Shown here piece after piece: positions 1-8,901 of a DNA stretch of 64,000 nucleotides. Both the position numbers and the translations under genes were made by a program. Origin of the DNA: Shewanella psychromarinicola (GTDB lineage: Bacteria > Pseudomonadota > Gammaproteobacteria > Enterobacterales > Shewanellaceae); contig NZ_CP034073.1 of the NCBI RefSeq assembly GCF_003855155.1, positions 2,356,001 through 2,420,000 on the forward strand, written 5' to 3'. Numbering within the stretch: position 1 is the first letter of the stretch; each line of letters starts with the position of its first letter. A model generated the notes under the pieces. The model saw only the letters and a list, made by a program, of their open reading frames with translations, made no database searches and was not told the DNA's origin.

Positions 1-335
1 AACGATTTATGGCATCAGAAATTGTCCGTGAAAAACTGATGCGTTTTCTAGGCGACGAACTGCCATATGATGCGACAGTAGAAATTGAACAGTTTAAAAT
101 GATGGAAAATAGTGTTTACCAAATCAACGCGTTGATTTTAGTTGAACGTGAAGGCCAAAAACGTATGGTCATTGGTAATAAAGGTGAGCGAATTCGGACT
201 ATTGCCACTCAAGCCCGACTCGACATGGAAAAATTATTTGATAATAAAGTGTTTCTTGAGGTATGGGTGAAAGTGAAATCTGGCTGGGCTGATGACGAAC
301 GCGCATTGAGAAGTCTAGGTTATGGCGAAGACTAA
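1..335 (+). CDS. era: GTPase Era, C-terminal part (cut by window start)
   Basis: The frame is open from the first bases, so the start lies outside the window and only about 110 residues are visible. Era is an essential GTPase that binds the 3' end of 16S rRNA during 30S subunit maturation. The visible part is the C-terminal KH RNA-binding domain: the [13 protein letters not shown] entry helix, the [12 protein letters not shown] segment that carries the KH GxxG-type loop, and the conserved tail [20 protein letters not shown]. The GTPase domain is not visible. It is followed at short distance by recO, pdxJ and acpS, the order seen in E. coli, which supports the name. Confidence 0.95.
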   Translation, partial: RFMASEIVREKLMRFLGDELPYDATVEIEQFKMMENSVYQINALILVEREGQKRMVIGNKGERIRTIATQARLDMEKLFDNKVFLEVWVKVKSGWADDERALRSLGYGED

Positions 336-371
336 ATCGTCTTTAGTATTTTTGATTATTTGCTTTTAGGC

Positions 372-1094
372 ATGGCCACCATGAAACGTGGCTATGTGCT
401 TCATCATCGTCAATTTCGAGAATCGAGCGTGATTGTTAATTTGCTGGTCGAGGGCGTTGGACGTGTCGATGCCATCACTCGAGTCGGTTCAGGTAAACGG
501 TCGATTAAAAGTATTTTACAACCTTTTCAACCGCTAATAATCCAATTTAGTGCTCAATCGGAAGCCAGAAACCTAGGTTTAAAAACCATTACCCAAATTG
601 AATCAGCAGCACCAGCTATACCTTTAAGTGGTAATAGTCTGTATTCTGGTTTTTATCTAAACGAGTTATTGGTTCGTCTATTATCGGTGGAACACCAAGC
701 TGAAGGGTTATTTTTAGACTATCACCGTGCGTTACTGGCGTTAGCCAAACAGTTTTGCTCAAGTCACCTGCGTTATTTTGAAATGGCACTGTTATTAGAG
801 CTAGGTGCATTGCCATCTCTTGCCCATGACACTCAAGGTGACTCATTAGATTGCCGTTGTCACTATCGGTTTATTGCACAAAGTGGTTTTATCCCTGTGG
901 TAACAACCCAAGCGTCATCTTTTTCTCATGGCAAAGGCTGTTTATCTGGCTCAATGTTGCTAGCATTGGCATCGCAAGATTTACAACCTGAACAGTTTAA
1001 TCAAGCCAAAGGGTTAATGCGGTATTTACTGACGCCATTGCTGGGTAATAAGCCACTATTAAGTAGGCAATTGTTCGCTAAGAAAGCCGATTAG
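372..1094 (+). CDS. recO: DNA repair protein RecO
   Basis: RecO loads RecA on SSB-coated single strands in the RecFOR recombination pathway. The product of about 240 residues has the family's N-terminal OB-fold start (GYVLHHRQFRESSVIVNLLVE, then GRVDAITRVGSGKRS) and a helical C-terminal domain. This is the usual length for gammaproteobacterial RecO. The frame could also open at TTG 360 or at ATG 381; I chose ATG 372, but the exact start is not settled because no strong Shine-Dalgarno sequence precedes any of them. It lies 36 bp after era and upstream of pdxJ, probably in one operon. Confidence 0.93.
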   Translation: MATMKRGYVLHHRQFRESSVIVNLLVEGVGRVDAITRVGSGKRSIKSILQPFQPLIIQFSAQSEARNLGLKTITQIESAAPAIPLSGNSLYSGFYLNELLVRLLSVEHQAEGLFLDYHRALLALAKQFCSSHLRYFEMALLLELGALPSLAHDTQGDSLDCRCHYRFIAQSGFIPVVTTQASSFSHGKGCLSGSMLLALASQDLQPEQFNQAKGLMRYLLTPLLGNKPLLSRQLFAKKAD

Positions 1095-1205
1095 TATAGA
1101 GAATTTCGTAAACTGAATACGCAAACCGAGCACGATCTCATTCGTGTCTAAACCTTGGTGAGCATATGTCGTTATTGTGTTATTTATTACCTTAAGGAGC
1201 TCGAT

Positions 1206-1943
1206 GTGAGCGGAATACTGTTAGGCATTAACATCGATCATATCGCGACACTGCGTCAGGCTCGCGGTACTCACTACCCCGATCCGGTGCACGCCGCGGC
1301 AGTGGCAGAGCATGCTGGTGCAGATGGCATTACTATACATCTACGTGAGGACCGACGTCATATTCAAGATCGTGATGTGTATTTGTTAGCAAAAACATTG
1401 AAAACGCGAATGAACTTTGAGTTTGCTGTCACGGAAGAAATGATCGCCATTGCCTGTGATATAAAACCTGCTTACGCTTGTTTAGTGCCAGAGAAGCGTG
1501 CAGAGCTGACGACTGAAGGTGGTCTTGATGTTGCTGGTCAGTTAGAGAAGGTTAGTTTAGCCGTCATCCGTTTAGCCGCAGCAGGCATTAAAGTGTCATT
1601 GTTTATCGATGCTGATAAAAGCCAGATTGATGCCGCCGTTGCTTCTGGTGCACCCTATATCGAAATTCATACGGGTTGTTATGCAGATGCCAAAACCGAT
1701 GCACAACAGGCTGTTGAATTAGCTCGTATCATCGAAATGGCAAAGTATGCCCATAGCCAAGGATTGGTCGTCAATGCCGGTCATGGTTTGCATTACCATA
1801 ATGTTAAAGCGATTGCGGCAATACCAGAGCTTTATGAGCTTAATATTGGTCATGCTGTCATAGCAAGGGCGGCAATTGATGGCTTAGACACTGCCGTTAG
1901 AGACATGAAAGCATTGATGCAAGCTGGGCGTAGAGGCGAGTAA
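1206..1943 (+). CDS. pdxJ: Pyridoxine 5'-phosphate synthase PdxJ
   Basis: PdxJ condenses 3-amino-2-oxopropyl phosphate with deoxyxylulose 5-phosphate to make pyridoxine phosphate, the last ring-forming step of de novo vitamin B6 synthesis. The 245-residue TIM barrel shows the family motifs [47 protein letters not shown] and [11 protein letters not shown]. The start is taken as GTG 1206, because AAGGAG at 1194-1199 sits six bases before it and the family begins right there. A longer frame from GTG 1155 adds 17 unrelated residues. The stop codon overlaps the acpS start (TAATG), so the two are translationally coupled. Confidence 0.96.
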   Translation: MSGILLGINIDHIATLRQARGTHYPDPVHAAAVAEHAGADGITIHLREDRRHIQDRDVYLLAKTLKTRMNFEFAVTEEMIAIACDIKPAYACLVPEKRAELTTEGGLDVAGQLEKVSLAVIRLAAAGIKVSLFIDADKSQIDAAVASGAPYIEIHTGCYADAKTDAQQAVELARIIEMAKYAHSQGLVVNAGHGLHYHNVKAIAAIPELYELNIGHAVIARAAIDGLDTAVRDMKALMQAGRRGE

Positions 1944-2329
1944 TGGCCATTGTGGGAATTGGGACTGATATTGTTGAGATAGAGCGCATTCGCGAGCAAC
2001 AAACTCGCTTGGGTGACAAACTGGCCAAAAGGGTGTTAACGCAAGCTGAGTTAGCTGTGTATTGCGCTTCTACATTACCGGAGCGTTACCTTGCTAAGCG
2101 TTTTGCTGCTAAAGAAGCTGCTGCCAAAGCCTTAGGTACTGGGATTGGACGTGGCGTATCATTCCAGCATATTCACACCAGCAATGATGAATATGGTGCA
2201 CCTTTGGTGACCTTCACTGAGGGGGCTGCCAAAAGGTTAGCTTTGTTAGGTGGTGTAAAAGGTCACTTGTCTATTGCTGATGAAAAACATTATGCCATCG
2301 CAACCGTCATTTTAGAGTCAGCTGATTAG
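1943..2329 (+). CDS. acpS: Holo-[acyl-carrier-protein] synthase AcpS
   Basis: AcpS transfers 4'-phosphopantetheine from CoA to apo-ACP and so activates fatty-acid synthesis. The 128 residues are the usual length. The magnesium-binding motif GIGTDIVEIERI stands at the N-terminus and the second motif RFAAKEAAAKALGTGI around residue 55, with the conserved Asp and Glu ligands present. The C-terminal ADEKHYAIATVI matches the family. The ATG overlaps the pdxJ stop by one base. Position as last gene of the era-recO-pdxJ-acpS group agrees with E. coli. Confidence 0.97.
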   Translation: MAIVGIGTDIVEIERIREQQTRLGDKLAKRVLTQAELAVYCASTLPERYLAKRFAAKEAAAKALGTGIGRGVSFQHIHTSNDEYGAPLVTFTEGAAKRLALLGGVKGHLSIADEKHYAIATVILESAD

Positions 2330-2413
2330 CGCCATCGGCTGACTAACTATCGTTAACAATGAACCGCCTAGAAATTAACCATTCCCATAGCTGCCATCCG
2401 CAGTAATCTTAGT

Positions 2414-2476
2414 CAATCTTCAGCCCTAAATCTTCAGTGTTAAATCTTCAGTCTCAAATCTTCAGGGATAAATCTA
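2414..2476. repeat. 14-bp tandem repeat, about 4.5 units
   Basis: Four consecutive 14-bp units of the form aAATCTTCAGnnnn start at 2414, 2428, 2442 and 2456, followed by a partial fifth at 2470. The first ten bases are nearly constant while the last four differ in every unit. It lies between acpS and the next gene; no function is apparent. Confidence 0.85.
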
Positions 2477-2613
2477 AGCCTGCATCAAGGTTAAGCGACA
2501 AATGTTTTATGATGTTATTTACTCAGTAAATAAGCTAAATTAACATTAGTATCGAATAGGGACATTTATATGAGCTTGGATATTCGTGATAATCATAAAG
2601 ATATGGAGCAATG

Positions 2614-3135
2614 ATGAAATCGGCAGTAGAACAACTTTCAACTTATAAAAGTGTGCACTTAAACCCACAAAATATAAAGACGCATTTTGTTGGTGTGCCG
2701 ATGATTGTTTGGTCGGCATTTCTAATGCTGGGGACACTTCGCTTTGCATGGCAAGATTATCAAGTCAGTCTAGCGATGATATTAGCTGTGGTGGTGTTGT
2801 GCTACTACATGGCGCTTCACATGCGCTTAGCACTTGGTCTAGTCTTGTTTATTTTGCCGGTGTTATATACCACCGAGCAGGTTGTTCATACTTCACACCC
2901 ATTTATGATTGCCATGGGTATTTTTGTGATCGGTTGGATTATTCAGTTCATTGGCCATAAGTTTGAAAAAGCTAAGCCTGCTTTTATGGATGATCTCAAT
3001 CAACTACTGATAGGACCATTTTTCTTGATGGCAGAATTGTATTTTATGCTAGGTTTGGAAAAAGAGTTAGCCGCCGAAATAACCCCAATAGCACATGAAA
3101 AACGCCGTGCGTTGGAGGCTAAACGTCATCGTTAG
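2614..3135 (+). CDS. Mpo1-like (DUF962) membrane protein
   Basis: This 173-residue protein belongs to the DUF962/Mpo1-like family. Yeast Mpo1 is an iron-dependent dioxygenase that removes a carbon from 2-hydroxy fatty acids; the role of bacterial members is less clear. The family signature YKSVHLNPQNIKTHFVGVP is at the N-terminus and the second histidine motif QFIGHKFEKAKPA near residue 118, with four hydrophobic segments between and after them. ATG 2614 is preferred over ATG 2611 because GGAG at 2605-2608 is properly spaced for it. A 14-codon mini-ORF ends on its start (see findings). A bidirectional terminator follows. Confidence 0.85.
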   Translation: MKSAVEQLSTYKSVHLNPQNIKTHFVGVPMIVWSAFLMLGTLRFAWQDYQVSLAMILAVVVLCYYMALHMRLALGLVLFILPVLYTTEQVVHTSHPFMIAMGIFVIGWIIQFIGHKFEKAKPAFMDDLNQLLIGPFFLMAELYFMLGLEKELAAEITPIAHEKRRALEAKRHR

Positions 3136-3156
3136 CGATGAGGCATTAACCGCAAT

Positions 3157-3183
3157 AAAAAAGGCGCATGCTGCGCCTTTTTT
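3157..3183. terminator. Bidirectional intrinsic terminator
   Basis: Stem GGCGCA/TGCGCC (3163-3168 with 3172-3177) is flanked by six A on the left and six T on the right, so it can end both the Mpo1-like gene and the convergent corB-like gene. Confidence 0.9.
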
Positions 3184-3195
3184 ATAAGTGATAAC

Positions 3196-4476
3196 CTATT
3201 CGTTATCATCAATGAGCTGTAAATTACTCGGTAACACTCTGACTGTTTTAATCATATTATCCGCAACATCGATGACATCTATTTGATAATCAACTATGCG
3301 TAAACTAGTATTTGCTACTGGGATCTCTTCGAGGAATTCAATAATCAGACCGTTTAAGGTTTTGGGACCATCAATCGGCAAGTTCCATTTCATTTCTTTA
3401 TTAAGATCACGAATGTTAATCGTGGCATCAATGATGAAACTACCATCTTGCTGGATATTAATGTCTTCACTGGCAGTGCTAAGCATCGAGGTTGTAAAGT
3501 CACCGACAATCTCTTCCAGAATATCTTCCAAGGTTACTAAACCCTGAATATCACCGTATTCATCGACAACAAGCCCAATGCGTTCTTTATTTTGTTGGAA
3601 ATTAGTCAATTGTACGTTTAGTGGTGTGCCTTCAGGAATAAAGTACAATTCTTTGACCGCACGTAATAATGATGACTTGCTGAATTGTTCTTTTGATTGC
3701 AAGCGCAATGCATCACGTAAATGAATAAATCCTACAGCATCATCAATATTGTCTCGATACACCAGTACTCTGGTGTGCGGACTTTGCACCACTTGCTTAT
3801 TAATCAACTTAAAATCGTCATTGACGTTAATGGCATAAATATCTGAGCGTGAAATCATAATGTCTTCGACAGTGACTTTTTCTAAATCTAAAATCGACAG
3901 TAACATTTCTTGGTGACGCTGTGGGATGAGCGCGCCGGCCTCATGCACAACGGTGCGCAGTTCTTCTTGGCTTAATGCATCATTTGTTTTGACGGTTTTT
4001 ATACCCATCAAACGTAAAAATATCGTAGTAATTAGGTTGATTGCCTTCACTAATGGTGACAGCAAGATTAATAACCAACCTAATAGAATGCTCGAGGGGA
4101 ATGCAATACGTTCAGGGTGCAAAGCGGCAAATGTTTTTGGTGTCACTTCAGCAAACACCAGTATCACAAGGGTCAATACACCGGTTGCAATCGCAACGCC
4201 CATATCGCCAAATAAACGCATTCCAATAATCGTTGCTATTGCCGATGCCAGAATATTAACCAGGTTATTACCGATGAGAATGAGCCCGATGAGTCGGTCA
4301 GGGCGATCAAGCATTTTTAACGCACGAATCGCGCCTTTGTGTCCATTAGCCGCAAGGTGTCGTAAGCGGTAACGGTTGAGGCTCATCATTGCAGTTTCCG
4401 AGCCGGAAAAGTATGCAGACATTACGATTAAAACCAAAAGGAATATAAGGAGTGCGCTGGTAGATATAGCGTCCAA
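3196..4476 (-). CDS. corB: CNNM/CorB-type transporter (HlyC/CorC family, YfjD-like)
   Basis: Inner-membrane protein of the CNNM/CorB family, linked to divalent cation (Mg2+/Co2+) efflux. It has a DUF21 membrane domain with ISxYFSGSET and NNLVNILASA motifs, then a pair of CBS domains (SRSDIYAI, VDEYGDIQGLVTLEDILEEIVGD) and a C-terminal CorC_HlyC domain. Length is 426 residues. The start is TTG 4476: from that codon the protein aligns residue for residue with the E. coli YfjD N-terminus (recalled from memory), whereas the upstream TTG 4512 adds twelve unrelated residues. With ypjD and ffh it forms a neighbourhood also found in E. coli. Its mRNA leader contains an inverted repeat. Confidence 0.9.
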   Translation of the reverse strand: MDAISTSALLIFLLVLIVMSAYFSGSETAMMSLNRYRLRHLAANGHKGAIRALKMLDRPDRLIGLILIGNNLVNILASAIATIIGMRLFGDMGVAIATGVLTLVILVFAEVTPKTFAALHPERIAFPSSILLGWLLILLSPLVKAINLITTIFLRLMGIKTVKTNDALSQEELRTVVHEAGALIPQRHQEMLLSILDLEKVTVEDIMISRSDIYAINVNDDFKLINKQVVQSPHTRVLVYRDNIDDAVGFIHLRDALRLQSKEQFSKSSLLRAVKELYFIPEGTPLNVQLTNFQQNKERIGLVVDEYGDIQGLVTLEDILEEIVGDFTTSMLSTASEDINIQQDGSFIIDATINIRDLNKEMKWNLPIDGPKTLNGLIIEFLEEIPVANTSLRIVDYQIDVIDVADNMIKTVRVLPSNLQLIDDNE

Positions 4477-4533
4477 AAAAGGGGCCCCATGAAGTGGTGT
4501 GAAATTGACCAACAGGCCGAATTGTCATTAATT

Positions 4534-4562
4534 TAACGGCCATTATTTATTATTGGCCGTTA
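4534..4562 (-). other. Inverted repeat in corB leader
   Basis: TAACGGCCA (4534-4542) and TGGCCGTTA (4554-4562) form a 9-bp perfect stem with an 11-base loop, between ypjD and the corB start. No T-run follows on the minus strand, so it is not a standard terminator; it may be a processing or regulatory hairpin. Confidence 0.6.
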
Positions 4563-4629
4563 GTGTCAAGTTATCTTGTTAATCTATCAATACAATAGAA
4601 TAAGTTAATGAACTTATAAACGGTTAAAA

Positions 4630-5418
4630 TTAGTTTAATATCAACTCTTTAACAATTCTCGCACCAAAATAAGCCAGTGAAAGTAAGCTAGCGCCAGAGA
4701 GACTATATATCACTGCGGTACGGATTCTACAGCCAACAGTATATTGTTGCCACAACATAATCGCGTAAACGATCCAAGCGATCATGGATAATATGGCCTT
4801 ATGCCCTTTACCGTCGCCAAACATATCGTCTAAAAATATAAACCCAGTCACGAGTGACAAGCTCAATAAAATAAATCCAATAATGATGAGATGGTAAAGC
4901 TGTTTTTCTACCGTCATTAATGGCGGCATTGCAGGGCTCATCATCATCTGCTTTTTCTTAAGTTTATTTTGGATTAACCACAGTTGAATGGCGTACATTG
5001 CCGCTATCATCAAAGCACTGTAAGCCATGAGTGATAAAATAATATGAGCCAGAATTTCAGGGTGCAAATCAAAATGAATAATATATTGCGGTGGTAGTAA
5101 CCATAAAAGCGCTACCGATAAAATTGAGCAGGCGTAAACAACGGGTACAACAATGATGACTTTAAGTTTCGGCATCGTAATGGTAAACGTTAATGCAATA
5201 ATCCAGTTAACCAATGAAATCACATTGGTTAAACTAAAATTTTGTCCATCGACGGTAAAAATTGCATTTGAAAGTGCAAAACCATGCATGATAACGGCAA
5301 TACCAGAAGCCACCATGACAGCTTTACGATTCGGCCCTTTTACGTGAAAAAGTCGGCTCGTCACTAAAACTAACGCTAAGCAGTAAAAAAGCATAGCTGC
5401 CGCTGAAAAAATAACCAT
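4630..5418 (-). CDS. ypjD: YpjD/CorE-like cytochrome c assembly-family membrane protein
   Basis: A 262-residue integral membrane protein with about eight hydrophobic segments, belonging to the CcmC/HemX-like 'cytochrome c assembly protein' family. In E. coli and Salmonella the equivalent gene (ypjD, also called corE) lies beside ffh and corB and has been linked to cobalt/magnesium handling rather than to cytochromes. The stretch LVTGFIFLDDMFGDGKGHKAILSMIAWIVY, quoted here only as a location near residue 190-220, carries the family's GHK motif. It is divergent from ffh and precedes corB on the same strand with a 150-bp gap. Confidence 0.85.
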   Translation of the reverse strand: MVIFSAAAMLFYCLALVLVTSRLFHVKGPNRKAVMVASGIAVIMHGFALSNAIFTVDGQNFSLTNVISLVNWIIALTFTITMPKLKVIIVVPVVYACSILSVALLWLLPPQYIIHFDLHPEILAHIILSLMAYSALMIAAMYAIQLWLIQNKLKKKQMMMSPAMPPLMTVEKQLYHLIIIGFILLSLSLVTGFIFLDDMFGDGKGHKAILSMIAWIVYAIMLWQQYTVGCRIRTAVIYSLSGASLLSLAYFGARIVKELILN

Positions 5419-5659
5419 TTAGAATCAACCTATCATAGTAGTTAATGCTGAAAAACTGCGCCCTGATGGTTGAACAATACTACCAAAGCATCACATTTTC
5501 ATTATTTGTATTAGATTAACATGATCATGGCCTAATATGGCAGTGACCTAAGACGCAAAATTTAACAGTTTCCTGCCTTTAGGGGCAATTAATTTACGTA
5601 AAGTTGATTAGTGTTTAAGTTCTTCGTGTTGCAAGTATCGTAATTTAGAGTGGCTTGGG

Positions 5660-5665
5660 TATAAT
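5660..5665 (+). promoter_or_regulatory. Candidate -10 box of ffh
   Basis: A perfect TATAAT stands 35 bases before the chosen ffh start codon. No good -35 hexamer at 16-18 bases was found, so this is a weak call; it nonetheless argues against the longer ffh frame beginning at 5655. Confidence 0.35.
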
Positions 5666-5699
5666 GGGCTCAATTATTGATATGCTTAAAGAGCCGCCA

Positions 5700-7073
5700 A
5701 TGTTTGAAAATTTATCTGACAGACTGTCAAGCACACTAAAAAACATTAGTGGCCGTGGTCGCTTAACAGAAGACAACATTAAAGAAACCCTGCGTGAAGT
5801 GCGTATGGCGCTACTTGAGGCGGATGTCGCTTTGCCTGTTGTTAGGGATTTTGTTAACAGCGTAAAAGAACGCGCTGTAGGACAAGAGGTGTCAAAAAGC
5901 TTAAGCCCAGGGCAAGCTTTTATAAAAATTGTTCAAAACGAACTTGAAAAAGCCATGGGTGAGTCGAATGAAGCCCTCGACTTAGCGGCAATACCACCGG
6001 CTGTGATCATGATGGCGGGTCTTCAAGGCGCGGGTAAAACAACGTCGGTTGCCAAATTAGGTAAGTTTTTACGCACACGTCATAAGAAATCTGTACTTGT
6101 GGTGAGTGCTGACGTTTATCGTCCAGCGGCGATTAAACAGCTTGAAACATTAGCCGCAGAGGTTGAAGTTGAGTTCTTTCCGTCTGATGTTAGCCAAAAA
6201 CCCGTTGATATTGCTAAAGCAGCAATAAGCTATGCAAAATTAAAATTCATTGATGTGGTGATTGTCGATACAGCGGGTCGTCTGCATGTTGATGAAGCCA
6301 TGATGGATGAGATCAAACAGCTGCATGCCACTGTCAATCCTGTTGAGACGTTATTCGTAGTTGATGCGATGACGGGGCAAGACGCGGCTAATACGGCTAA
6401 AGTATTCAATGAAACGTTGCCTTTAACGGGTGTCATCTTGACCAAAGTTGATGGCGACGCTCGTGGTGGTGCTGCATTATCTATTCGCAGTATCACGGGT
6501 AAGCCGATTAAATTTCTAGGTGTCGGTGAAAAAACCGATGAATTAGAACCTTTCCATCCTGACCGAATTGCTTCACGCATTTTAGGTATGGGTGATGTAC
6601 TGTCTTTAATTGAAGAAGTTGAACGTGGCGTCGATAAAGACAAAGCGATGAAATTGGCTTCAAAAGTGAAATCAGGTGGCAGTTTCGACTTAGAAGATTT
6701 TCGTGAGCAATTACAGCAAATGAAAAACATGGGCGGAATGATGAACATGATTGAGAAGTTTCCTGGTGTGGGGCAATTACCACCAGAGGCATTGGCTCAA
6801 GTTCAAGACGGTAAGATGACTGGACAAATGGAAGCCATCATTAATTCGATGACATTTAAAGAACGTAAAAATCCAGATTTGATTAAAGGATCTCGTAAAC
6901 GTAGAATCGCCTTAGGTTCTGGGACTCAAATTCAAGATGTAAACCGCTTGTTGAAGCAATTTACCCAAATGCAGAAAATGATGAAAAAAATGTCTGCAAA
7001 AGGTGGAATGAAGAAGATGATGCGCGGAATGAGCGGAATGTTACCTCCAGGAATGAAGTTACCTGGTCGATAA
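5700..7073 (+). CDS. ffh: Signal recognition particle protein Ffh
   Basis: Ffh is the GTPase that binds 4.5S RNA and hydrophobic signal sequences and targets membrane proteins to FtsY and SecYEG. The 457 residues comprise the N domain (MFENLSDRLSSTLKNI), the G domain with GLQGAGKTT P-loop, DTAGRLHVDE, TKVDGDARGGAA and the C-terminal Met-rich M domain (MMKKMSAKGGMKKMMRGMSG). The start at 5700 is chosen because the family begins with MFENL; the open frame extends 15 codons upstream through a TATAAT box. It is divergent from ypjD and is followed by the rpsP operon. Confidence 0.97.
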   Translation: MFENLSDRLSSTLKNISGRGRLTEDNIKETLREVRMALLEADVALPVVRDFVNSVKERAVGQEVSKSLSPGQAFIKIVQNELEKAMGESNEALDLAAIPPAVIMMAGLQGAGKTTSVAKLGKFLRTRHKKSVLVVSADVYRPAAIKQLETLAAEVEVEFFPSDVSQKPVDIAKAAISYAKLKFIDVVIVDTAGRLHVDEAMMDEIKQLHATVNPVETLFVVDAMTGQDAANTAKVFNETLPLTGVILTKVDGDARGGAALSIRSITGKPIKFLGVGEKTDELEPFHPDRIASRILGMGDVLSLIEEVERGVDKDKAMKLASKVKSGGSFDLEDFREQLQQMKNMGGMMNMIEKFPGVGQLPPEALAQVQDGKMTGQMEAIINSMTFKERKNPDLIKGSRKRRIALGSGTQIQDVNRLLKQFTQMQKMMKKMSAKGGMKKMMRGMSGMLPPGMKLPGR

Positions 7074-7186
7074 TATCAGCATCTTTCAAGTACAAAATTA
7101 GTTAATCTTAAATTCAATCAGTAGGTTAGGTTATGCTGTTGACTTTATTGCAACAAAACTGGTGAGTTAAAAAACATCAGATTTGG

Positions 7187-7214
7187 TTGCATTAGTTCAA
7201 AAGTCAGGTAAAAT
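7187..7214 (+). promoter_or_regulatory. Promoter of the rpsP operon
   Basis: TTGCAT (7187-7192) and TAAAAT (7209-7214) are separated by 16 bases. Transcription would start near 7221, just before the leader hairpin, about 80 bases upstream of rpsP. Confidence 0.6.
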
Positions 7215-7229
7215 CTTCCCGCTTTCTTT

Positions 7230-7270
7230 CTGGAACTCTTCGCGAACACGGAGTTCCAGTTTTTATTTTT
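7230..7270 (+). terminator. Terminator-like hairpin in the rpsP leader
   Basis: CTGGAACTC (7230-7238) pairs with GAGTTCCAG (7251-7259) and is followed directly by TTTTTATTTTT. It has the form of an intrinsic terminator. It could end ffh transcripts, but it lies downstream of the promoter-like sequence at 7187-7214, so it may also attenuate the r-protein operon. Confidence 0.8.
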
Positions 7271-7302
7271 GCTTCTAGCAAATCATTAGAGGAATAAAAC
7301 GC

Positions 7303-7554
7303 ATGGTCACCATTCGTTTGGCTCGTGGCGGCGCAAAAAAGCGTCCATTTTATAATATCGTTGTTGCTGATAGCCGCAATGCTCGTGACGGTCGTTTCAT
7401 CGAACGTGTAGGTTTCTTCAATCCATTGGCTCGTGGCCAAGAAGAAACGTTACGTTTAGATCTTGATCGTGTTGAGCACTGGGTTGCTACTGGCGCTGCA
7501 ACATCTGAGCGTGTTGCAAAACTGATTAAAGACGCGCGTAAAGCTACTGCTTAA
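7303..7554 (+). CDS. rpsP: 30S ribosomal protein S16
   Basis: Small ribosomal subunit protein S16, needed for 30S assembly. The 83 residues start with [29 protein letters not shown] family sequence (only the first part is cited: [20 protein letters not shown]) and include [22 protein letters not shown] upstream gives a ribosome binding site. It is the first gene of rpsP-rimM-trmD-rplS, the conserved 'trmD operon' that couples ribosomal proteins with a ribosome maturation factor and a tRNA methylase. Confidence 0.98.
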   Translation: MVTIRLARGGAKKRPFYNIVVADSRNARDGRFIERVGFFNPLARGQEETLRLDLDRVEHWVATGAATSERVAKLIKDARKATA

Positions 7555-7575
7555 TCGCGTATAAGGTATAGATAG

Positions 7576-8106
7576 ATGAGTAGTAACCAAGAACTCGTTG
7601 TACTGGGTAAATTAGGCTCCAGTCATGGTATTAAAGGTTGGCTAAAAATCACTTCCTATACCGATTCTGTTGAAGGTATTTTCGATTATTCGCCTTGGCT
7701 AATAAAAGAACAAGGCGTTTGGCGTGAAGTTAAGGTCGCTCAGTGGCGTTTTCAAGGTAAAGCTGTTGTGGCTGAACTTGAAGGTGTCGCTACCAGAGAA
7801 GATGCGCAAATGCTCACGAATTGTGAAATTGCGATCAACCCTGAGCAAATGAAAGAACTCGATGATAGTGAATTCTATCATCGTGATCTTATTGGCTGCG
7901 AAGTGACCAATATAAACGGCTATAACATGGGTATTGTTGAGCAGATCGTGGAAACAGGATCAAACGACGTATTACTGGTTAAAGCTAATGCCAAAGATGC
8001 CTTCGGCAAAGCGGAACGTATGATCCCCTTTGTCCCTGAGCAGTTCATCAAACAGGTGGATCTGCAAGGGAAACAGATTTTAGTGGATTGGGATCCTGAC
8101 TTCTAA
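7576..8106 (+). CDS. rimM: Ribosome maturation factor RimM
   Basis: RimM binds S19 in the 30S head and assists 16S processing. The 176-residue protein begins with a typical [19 protein letters not shown] segment (N-terminal beta-barrel domain) and has the PRC-barrel region around [12 protein letters not shown] with the C-terminal IPFVPEQFI...ILVDWDPDF. Length is normal. It starts 21 bp after rpsP and is followed by trmD after 15 bp. Confidence 0.97.
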   Translation: MSSNQELVVLGKLGSSHGIKGWLKITSYTDSVEGIFDYSPWLIKEQGVWREVKVAQWRFQGKAVVAELEGVATREDAQMLTNCEIAINPEQMKELDDSEFYHRDLIGCEVTNINGYNMGIVEQIVETGSNDVLLVKANAKDAFGKAERMIPFVPEQFIKQVDLQGKQILVDWDPDF

Positions 8107-8121
8107 GTCGAGGTACAACAT

Positions 8122-8868
8122 ATGTGGTTAGGGGTAATCACCCTGTTTCCAGAGATGTTTCGTGCTGTTACAGACTTTGGGGTCACGGGTCGAGCCGTGA
8201 AAAACGGCCTGCTTGAGTTGCAAACGTGGAATCCTCGAGATTTCACCCATGATAGACATAATACTGTGGATGACCGACCTTATGGTGGTGGACCTGGTAT
8301 GTTGATGATGGTGCAGCCCTTGCGTGATGCTATCCATGCAGCTAAAGCAGCTGCAGGTGATAGGGCAAAAGTGATTTATCTGTCTCCTCAGGGACGCAAG
8401 CTGGATCAACAAGGCGTCACTGAGTTAGCTAAATCAGAACGTTTGATTTTAGTGTGTGGTCGATACGAAGGTGTTGATGAGCGCATTATTCAAACAGAAG
8501 TAGATGAAGAATGGTCAATCGGTGATTACGTACTTTCGGGTGGTGAATTACCGGCAATGACGTTAATCGATTCAGTGGCTCGTTTAGTACCCGGTGTACT
8601 AGGTAAGCAAGCGTCAGCAGAGCAAGATTCTTTCTCTGATGGTTTACTGGATTGCCCTCATTATACTCGCCCTGAACTATTGGATGGTCTTGACGTACCT
8701 GCAGTGCTATTAAGCGGTGACCACGAAAAAATTAGACTTTGGCGTCTACAACAAAGTATCGGAAGAACTTTTTTGAGGCGACCAGAATTATTTGAAAATC
8801 TAGCTCTGACTGACGAACAAACGACTTTATTAGCGCAGTTCGTGAATGAAACGGACAAGTCCGCATAG
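8122..8868 (+). CDS. trmD: tRNA (guanine-37-N1) methyltransferase TrmD
   Basis: TrmD methylates G37 next to the anticodon using S-adenosylmethionine, which prevents +1 frameshifting. The 248 residues show the SPOUT trefoil-knot motifs [13 protein letters not shown] and [16 protein letters not shown], plus the early [11 protein letters not shown] and YGGGPGMLM motifs. GAGG at 8110-8113 is the ribosome binding site. It is the third gene of the rpsP operon. Confidence 0.98.
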   Translation: MWLGVITLFPEMFRAVTDFGVTGRAVKNGLLELQTWNPRDFTHDRHNTVDDRPYGGGPGMLMMVQPLRDAIHAAKAAAGDRAKVIYLSPQGRKLDQQGVTELAKSERLILVCGRYEGVDERIIQTEVDEEWSIGDYVLSGGELPAMTLIDSVARLVPGVLGKQASAEQDSFSDGLLDCPHYTRPELLDGLDVPAVLLSGDHEKIRLWRLQQSIGRTFLRRPELFENLALTDEQTTLLAQFVNETDKSA

Positions 8869-8901
8869 TCAATGCTCAGTTAATACTAGGATGGAGTAAT
8901 T

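Noticed and set aside
5655..5699. N-terminal extension of Ffh
   Set aside because: It starts inside a TATAAT box, has no ribosome binding site, and the family begins with MFENL at 5700.
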